Shown here: positions 61,001-64,000 of the stretch, in pieces
How positions within the stretch are numbered: position 1 is the first letter of the stretch
Layout: the number at the start of each line of letters is the position of its first letter
Source: Allobosea sp. LC85
GTDB lineage: Bacteria > Pseudomonadota > Alphaproteobacteria > Rhizobiales > Beijerinckiaceae
Direction: 5' to 3'
DNA: 64,000 bases
Assembly: GCF_000735605.1 (NCBI RefSeq)
Contig: NZ_JPKG01000052.1
Location: 39,993-103,992 of the forward strand
The notes under the pieces: model-generated
What the model was told of the DNA's origin: nothing
Databases searched by the model: none
Seen by the model: only the letters and a program-made list of their open reading frames with translations
Translations under genes and position numbers: made by a program

Positions 61001-63385
61001 GGCAACGGCCTGACCAAGACCGGTGCGGGAACGCTGACGCTGACCGGCGCCAACAGCCATACCGGCCTCACCACGATCAGCGCCGGCGTGCTGAACATCC
61101 GGAACGGCAGTGCGCTCGGCACGATGGCAGGCGGAACCGTGGTGCAAGGCGGTGCCGTGCTCGAACTGCAGGGCGGCATCGCAATCGCAAACGAGAGGTT
61201 GAGCCTGGCCGGCAGCGGCATCAACAATGGCGGCGCGCTGCGCAATGTCACGGGCAGCAACAGCTATGCCGGTGCCATCAGCTTGACGGCGGCAGCCCGG
61301 ATCAATGCGGACGGCGGAGCATTGCAATTGAGGGGCGGCCTCAGCGGCGCGCACGGCTTGACGCTGGGCGGGGCAGGCTCTGGCCTCGTCGCCGATGTGA
61401 CCGAGGTGACGTCCTTGACCAAGGACGGGAGCGGCGCGTGGGCGCTGGGCGGCACGAATACCTATACCGGCGTCACCACGATCAACGCCGGCACGCTGAG
61501 CGCCGACAATCGCAACGCATTCAGCGCCACGAGCGCGCATATCCTGGCCAATGGCGCGGCACTCCATCTCCTGGGGTTTGATCAGACGATCGGTTCGCTC
61601 ACCGGTGCCGTCGGTGCCGTGGTCGGCAACGAGGGTGGCTCTCTCGCCATTTTGACCACGGGCGGCGACAACAGCTCGACCCGCTATGCCGGCATCATCC
61701 AGGACGGCGCATCTGCCAGGCTCGGTCTGTCCAAGACGGGCACCGGGGAGCTGGAGCTGTCCGGCGCCAACACCTATACCGGCGCGACGACGATCGACCA
61801 GGGTTTGCTGCGGGTGACCGGCTCGCTCGGCCATACCGCCGTCGCGGTCAATACCGGCGGCACGCTCTCGGGCAGCGGAACCATCGGCGGCGCCGTGACC
61901 GTCAACAGCGGCACGATTGCGCCGGGCAATTCGATCGGCACGCTGCGTCTCGCCGGGACCGTCACCTTCAACGCGGGCTCGACCTACGAGGTCGAGGCCA
62001 ATGCCGGGGGCGAGAGCGACAGCATTGCCGTGACCGGTGCAGCGACGATCAATGGCGGCACCGTCAAGGTGCTGGCCGCGGCCGGCAGCTATGGGCCCGC
62101 GACGCGCTACACCATCCTCACCTCGAGCGGTCGCAGCGGCGCGTTCACCGGCGTCACCTCGAACCTCGCCTTTCTCGATCCCTCGCTCGGCTATGATGCG
62201 ACCAGCGTCTTTCTGACGCTCACCCGCAACAATACCGACTTCGCCGGCATCGGCCAGACCCGCAACCAGGCCGCCACCGGGGCTGGCACGGAGAGCCTGG
62301 GCTGGGGCCATCGGCTCTACGACGCCGTGCTCAATCTCTCCGACATCCAGGCGCGCGCTGCCTTCGACCGGCTCTCGGGCGAGATCCATGCCTCGGCCAA
62401 GTCGGCGCTGATCGAAGACAGCCGCTTCGTGCGCGATGCCGCCACGGATCGCATCCGCGCCGCCTTCGGCTCTGTCGGGGCGTCGTCGATGCCCGTGATG
62501 GCCTACGCTCCGGGCGGACCTGAACTGGCGCCGGCGACGACTGACCGTTTCGCCGTCTGGGGCCAAGGTTTTGGCGCCTGGAGTCACAACAAGGGGGATG
62601 GCAACGCCGCCCGTCTCGATCGCTCGACCGGCGGCTTGCTCATGGGCGCCGATGCTCCGCTGTTCGAGACCTGGCGGCTCGGGCTGCTCGCCGGCTACAG
62701 CCGCACAACCTTCAACGCCAGGGACCGCGTCTCCTCAGGCTCCAGCGACAATTATCATCTCGGCCTCTATGGCGGCACAGAGTGGGGCAATCTCGGCTTC
62801 CGCACCGGTCTCGCCTATACATGGCATGACATCACCACCAGCCGTTCCGTCGCCTTGCCCGGCTTCGCCGACAGCCCGAAGGGCGACTATCGCGCCGGCA
62901 CTGTCCAGGGCTTCGGCGAGTTCGGCTATCGCATCGACACGGTGGTGGCTGCGTTCGAGCCCTTCGCCAATCTCGCCTATGTCAGCCTCGCCACCGGCGG
63001 CCTCAGTGAGAGCGGCGGCGCAGCCGCGCTGCGCGCCGGCAGCCAGAGCACGGACGCCACCTTCACCACGCTGGGTCTCAGAGCGTCCACCAGCCTCAAC
63101 CTCGGCGGCGTCGACGCCACCGCGCGCGCCACCCTCGGCTGGCGCCATGCCTTTGGCGACACGACGCCGCTCTCCCTCCAGGCCTTCTCCATTAGTAACG
63201 CCTTCTCCGCAGGCAACGCCTTCTCCGTCGCCGGCGTGCCGATCGCGCGAGACGCCGCTGTCGTCGAGACCGGCCTCGACCTCGACCTGCACTCCGCTGC
63301 AACGCTCGGCCTCTCCTACACGGGACAGCTCGCCGCATCTGCGCAGCAACATGGCTTCAAGGCCAATCTCGCCATGAGATTCTAG
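58073..63385 (+). CDS. type Va autotransporter with PATR repeats
   Basis: About 1770 residues. An extended signal region (GHIQSALVAWTVAIGTTASP, cleaved near AFAQ at about residue 57) is followed by a long Gly/Ala/Thr/Asn-rich beta-helical passenger with repeated autotransporter-associated strands (LTKTGAGTLTLTGA, SYSGVT, AGVLNIRNASALGT). The C-terminal barrel (about 1490-1770; DRFAVWGQGFGAWSHNKGDG to terminal NLAMRF) is an autotransporter domain. The passenger would be exposed as a solenoid; adhesion or autoaggregation is a reasonable guess. The start is uncertain: 58073 is preferred, an in-frame ATG at 57929 lacks support. Confidence 0.85.
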   Translation: MPVETGRTDPPDVSSAKAGQGDVLPGSAGVARSRGHIQSALVAWTVAIGTTASPAFAQIFTGGTTTNGPFSSGSQFFWDSSAFNANAANAASGGIQTFNNDSALNASVAGAISGGIQSFSGNSTLNVLADNALTATTDVRFGSVGDTGGVLRLNGHSTTIGSINSVQADSGIITNAGATHGVLTVDSSLAGPSAFSGVIQDGGPGRLALTVAAGTLTLTGANSYSGVTTVSAGVLNIRNAAALGTIAGGTVVASGGALELQGGVAVGNEALSLAGSGIANGGALRNVSGFNNYAGAITLTAATRINSDAGTLELTGGVRGSGNALTLGGNIYGLVTNVTDVTTLTKDGPGEWWLAGANTYSGATMINAGALIGFGTNALSAASAHVLAAGARLNLLHFNQEIGSLAGAAGAVVTNGSGIATLTTGRDNSSTLYAGLIQDGLRSLALTKTGAGTLTLTGASSYSGVTMVNQGALNIRNASALGTTAGATVVASGAALELQGTFVGGSEALSLAGSGIGNGGALRNVSGINSYAGAITLTAATRINSDAGVMELSGGISGSGNALTLGGTGDGVVANVTNVASLSKDGPGEWWLIGTNTYGSATLINAGRLIGFGTNALSAASAHVLAAGTTLNLYSYNQEIGSLTGAAGAVVTNRSGPATLTTGRDNQSSVYAGMIQNGTGSLALTKTGTGIMELSGASTYTGNTRVDGGELRVTGSLGNTAVAVNAGATLSGTGTIGGAVTVNNGGRLSAGNSPGTLTFTSNLTLDSGSTTVFELNTPGIVGGTGLTTGNDLVKVGGNLTLGGTLEARVASAGYFRLFDYGTLTGGSTFGAETVTSSQAGFTVASHQVQYGIPNQVNLSVLGAGQTMQFWDGADTVGNGAVDGGSGTWGSAGNWTGRPGQANINGLWSGSVGVFRGAAGTVTVSGTQSFDTLQFSAGGYHLMGGALAFTPASGSTATILVDNGVGVTIGSVLTDGTGNGLTKTGAGTLTLTGANSHTGLTTISAGVLNIRNGSALGTMAGGTVVQGGAVLELQGGIAIANERLSLAGSGINNGGALRNVTGSNSYAGAISLTAAARINADGGALQLRGGLSGAHGLTLGGAGSGLVADVTEVTSLTKDGSGAWALGGTNTYTGVTTINAGTLSADNRNAFSATSAHILANGAALHLLGFDQTIGSLTGAVGAVVGNEGGSLAILTTGGDNSSTRYAGIIQDGASARLGLSKTGTGELELSGANTYTGATTIDQGLLRVTGSLGHTAVAVNTGGTLSGSGTIGGAVTVNSGTIAPGNSIGTLRLAGTVTFNAGSTYEVEANAGGESDSIAVTGAATINGGTVKVLAAAGSYGPATRYTILTSSGRSGAFTGVTSNLAFLDPSLGYDATSVFLTLTRNNTDFAGIGQTRNQAATGAGTESLGWGHRLYDAVLNLSDIQARAAFDRLSGEIHASAKSALIEDSRFVRDAATDRIRAAFGSVGASSMPVMAYAPGGPELAPATTDRFAVWGQGFGAWSHNKGDGNAARLDRSTGGLLMGADAPLFETWRLGLLAGYSRTTFNARDRVSSGSSDNYHLGLYGGTEWGNLGFRTGLAYTWHDITTSRSVALPGFADSPKGDYRAGTVQGFGEFGYRIDTVVAAFEPFANLAYVSLATGGLSESGGAAALRAGSQSTDATFTTLGLRASTSLNLGGVDATARATLGWRHAFGDTTPLSLQAFSISNAFSAGNAFSVAGVPIARDAAVVETGLDLDLHSAATLGLSYTGQLAASAQQHGFKANLAMRF
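58711..61745 (+). repeat. three ~0.7-kb internal repeats of the autotransporter passenger
   Basis: Units begin at about 58711, 59426 and 61021, each opening with ACGCTGACGCTGACCGG and encoding TLTLTGA, SYSGVT or SHTGLT, LNIRN, SALGT and later ITSLTG-type strands. Units 1 and 2 are directly adjacent and most alike; unit 3 is separated by a ~0.9-kb linker. High DNA identity suggests recent duplication and possible length variation. Confidence 0.75.
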
Positions 63386-63423
63386 ATCATCGGGCCGGAT
63401 CTCGTATCCGGTCCGATGATCTA
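63383..63423. repeat. dispersed palindrome A, copy 3, including the autotransporter stop codon
   Basis: TAGATCATCGGGCCGGAT (63383-63400) pairs with ATCCGGTCCGATGATCTA (63406-63423) with one mismatch. The TAG stop of the autotransporter is the first triplet of the left arm, so the element has been joined precisely to the end of the gene and may serve as its transcript terminus. A partial arm also occurs at about 63464. Confidence 0.85.
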
Positions 63424-63890
63424 ACTTTCCGTCTCGCGCGCCGATGGATGTGACGATCGCCGGCCGGTCCGATGATGAGCTGGAGATCGGTGGTGCTATG
63501 GACATCTGCACTCAACGATACTCATGGCTGACGAGGAGAGCCTCAAGCTTTTCCGCATCGTCAGGAAGGCGTCCGGCTACGAGATCGCGCCGGATCAGTT
63601 CTTCCTGAACCTGCAGAACCGTGCTGAAACGCCGCCGTTCTTGCGAGGCAGGCCACCATGTACTCGCTCGCGCTAGAGCATTCTGCGAAAATGTGGCAAC
63701 GGCTTTTCGCATAAAGCTTGCTCAAAACTATGAGAGTCGATCACGCTGCGTTTGGATGATTTCGTCCAAACGCAGCGTGATCTAGCCGGATGTCCCGCAA
63801 CATTGTCGGCGGTCTTATGGCGCCGAGACATTCAGGCGGCGTTCATGGAGGGGAGGCAAATCCTTCAGTTCGCAACAGGAGGACTCCGCG
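63424..63890. other. intergenic region holding repeat C copy 2
   Basis: About 470 bases. A minus-strand frame at 63512-63712 encodes a partly plausible helical peptide (LQVQEELIRRDLVAGRLPDD) but its 5' half lies in repeat C and no ribosome site is evident, so I do not call it. The last 60 bases contain AGGAGGA and the start region of the next gene. Confidence 0.4.
63676..63783 (-). repeat. composite repeat C, copy 2
   Basis: Inverted relative to copy 1 at 56543-56654. GAGCATTCTGCGAAAATGTG is followed by the linker with ACTATGAGAGTCGATC and a CACGCTGCGTTTGGA stem whose partner is TCCAAACGCAGCGTG. Confidence 0.75.
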
Positions 63891-64000
63891 ATGCTGAAAT
63901 CCCAATCGACCCGACGCGCAATGATCGTCGCAAGCGTGGTCGCGGCAGCCCTGATCGCTATCCCTGAAGCAATGGCTGCCGGCGGCGGCGGTGGTGGACA
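63891..64000 (+). CDS. secreted protein, 5' end only (partial)
   Basis: The first 36 codons of a gene that continues beyond the window: MLKSQSTRRAMIVASVVAAA followed by LIAIPEAMAAGGGGG. This is a Sec signal peptide, cleaved near AMAA, with a Gly-rich mature start. AGGAGGA lies seven bases before the ATG at 63891, so the start is secure. Function not determinable. Confidence 0.6.
   Translation, partial: MLKSQSTRRAMIVASVVAAALIAIPEAMAAGGGGGG

Noticed and set aside
60644..62587. A 647-codon minus-strand open frame inside the autotransporter
   Set aside because: High GC3 leaves stop codons rare on the opposite strand; the product is His/Arg/Asp-rich without domains and lies wholly antisense to a recognisable gene.
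63512..63712. A 66-codon minus-strand frame
   Set aside because: Its 5' part lies in repeat C and there is no ribosome binding site; only the C-terminal half looks protein-like.
1..64000. tRNA, rRNA or riboswitch genes
   Set aside because: No cloverleaf-like segments, rRNA stretches or recognisable riboswitch cores were found on reading; a covariance-model scan would be decisive.

Overview
The window reads as chromosomal DNA of a GC-rich alphaproteobacterium, most likely a soil or plant-associated member of the Hyphomicrobiales (Bosea, Methylobacterium or Bradyrhizobium relatives). This is an inference from strong GC3 bias, GTG and TTG starts, an Ehu/Eut ectoine locus of rhizobial type, an Omp25/RopB-type porin, DUF1254 proteins, and short dispersed palindromes between genes. 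I see no rRNA, tRNA, CRISPR array or transposase.

Layout. 0-1.8 kb: end of an HlyD/EmrA adaptor and a DHA2-type MFS exporter. 1.9-4 kb: a secreted hypothetical protein, a small conserved protein and a decayed AsnC regulator. 4-13.1 kb: an ectoine/hydroxyectoine locus in the order enuR, eutBCDE, ehuBCDA. It has a candidate operator in front of eutB, and eroded remnants of an AsnC (DoeX-type) regulator and a semialdehyde dehydrogenase (DoeC/GabD-type) at its two ends. 13.6-20 kb: an XRE-cupin regulator divergent from a histidinol-dehydrogenase-family enzyme and a complete PotD/A/B/C-type importer. 20-23 kb: very small genes and broken fragments, including a copy of the 3' end of the AraC gene that sits at 33 kb. 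23-32.7 kb: one long minus-strand operon for an acidic sugar. It encodes a GntR/FCD repressor, a DapA-family dehydratase/aldolase, a four-gene ABC importer, an enolase-superfamily dehydratase, an SMP-30 lactonase, a uronate dehydrogenase and an aldose-1-epimerase.

33-49 kb is an envelope-rich accessory region. It holds three AraC-type regulators, three DUF1254/DUF1214 proteins, two HdeA/B-like proteins (one has lost its signal peptide), two paralogous 73-residue Cys/Arg-rich secreted peptides, two lipoproteins, an Omp25-type barrel, a 2TM ion-channel-like protein with an altered filter, and several orphan secreted proteins. A DUF1254, HdeA-like, secreted-peptide series occurs twice. A paired direct repeat with 33-bp spacing, resembling an AraC-family operator, occurs at three loci.

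49.4-55.4 kb: a LysR regulator divergent from a Pot-type importer operon that ends in an arginase/agmatinase-fold protein lacking several canonical active-site residues. 55.6-64 kb: an outer-membrane protein, a GST, a 1770-residue autotransporter built from PATR repeats with three DNA repeat units of about 0.7 kb, and the start of another secreted protein. Three families of short palindromic repeats are scattered through the gaps.

The window is dominated by uptake and catabolism: four ABC importers, each linked to a local regulator and to enzymes for its probable substrate. The most unusual material is the duplicated DUF1254 cassette with its operator-like repeats, and the variant ureohydrolase with its private importer.
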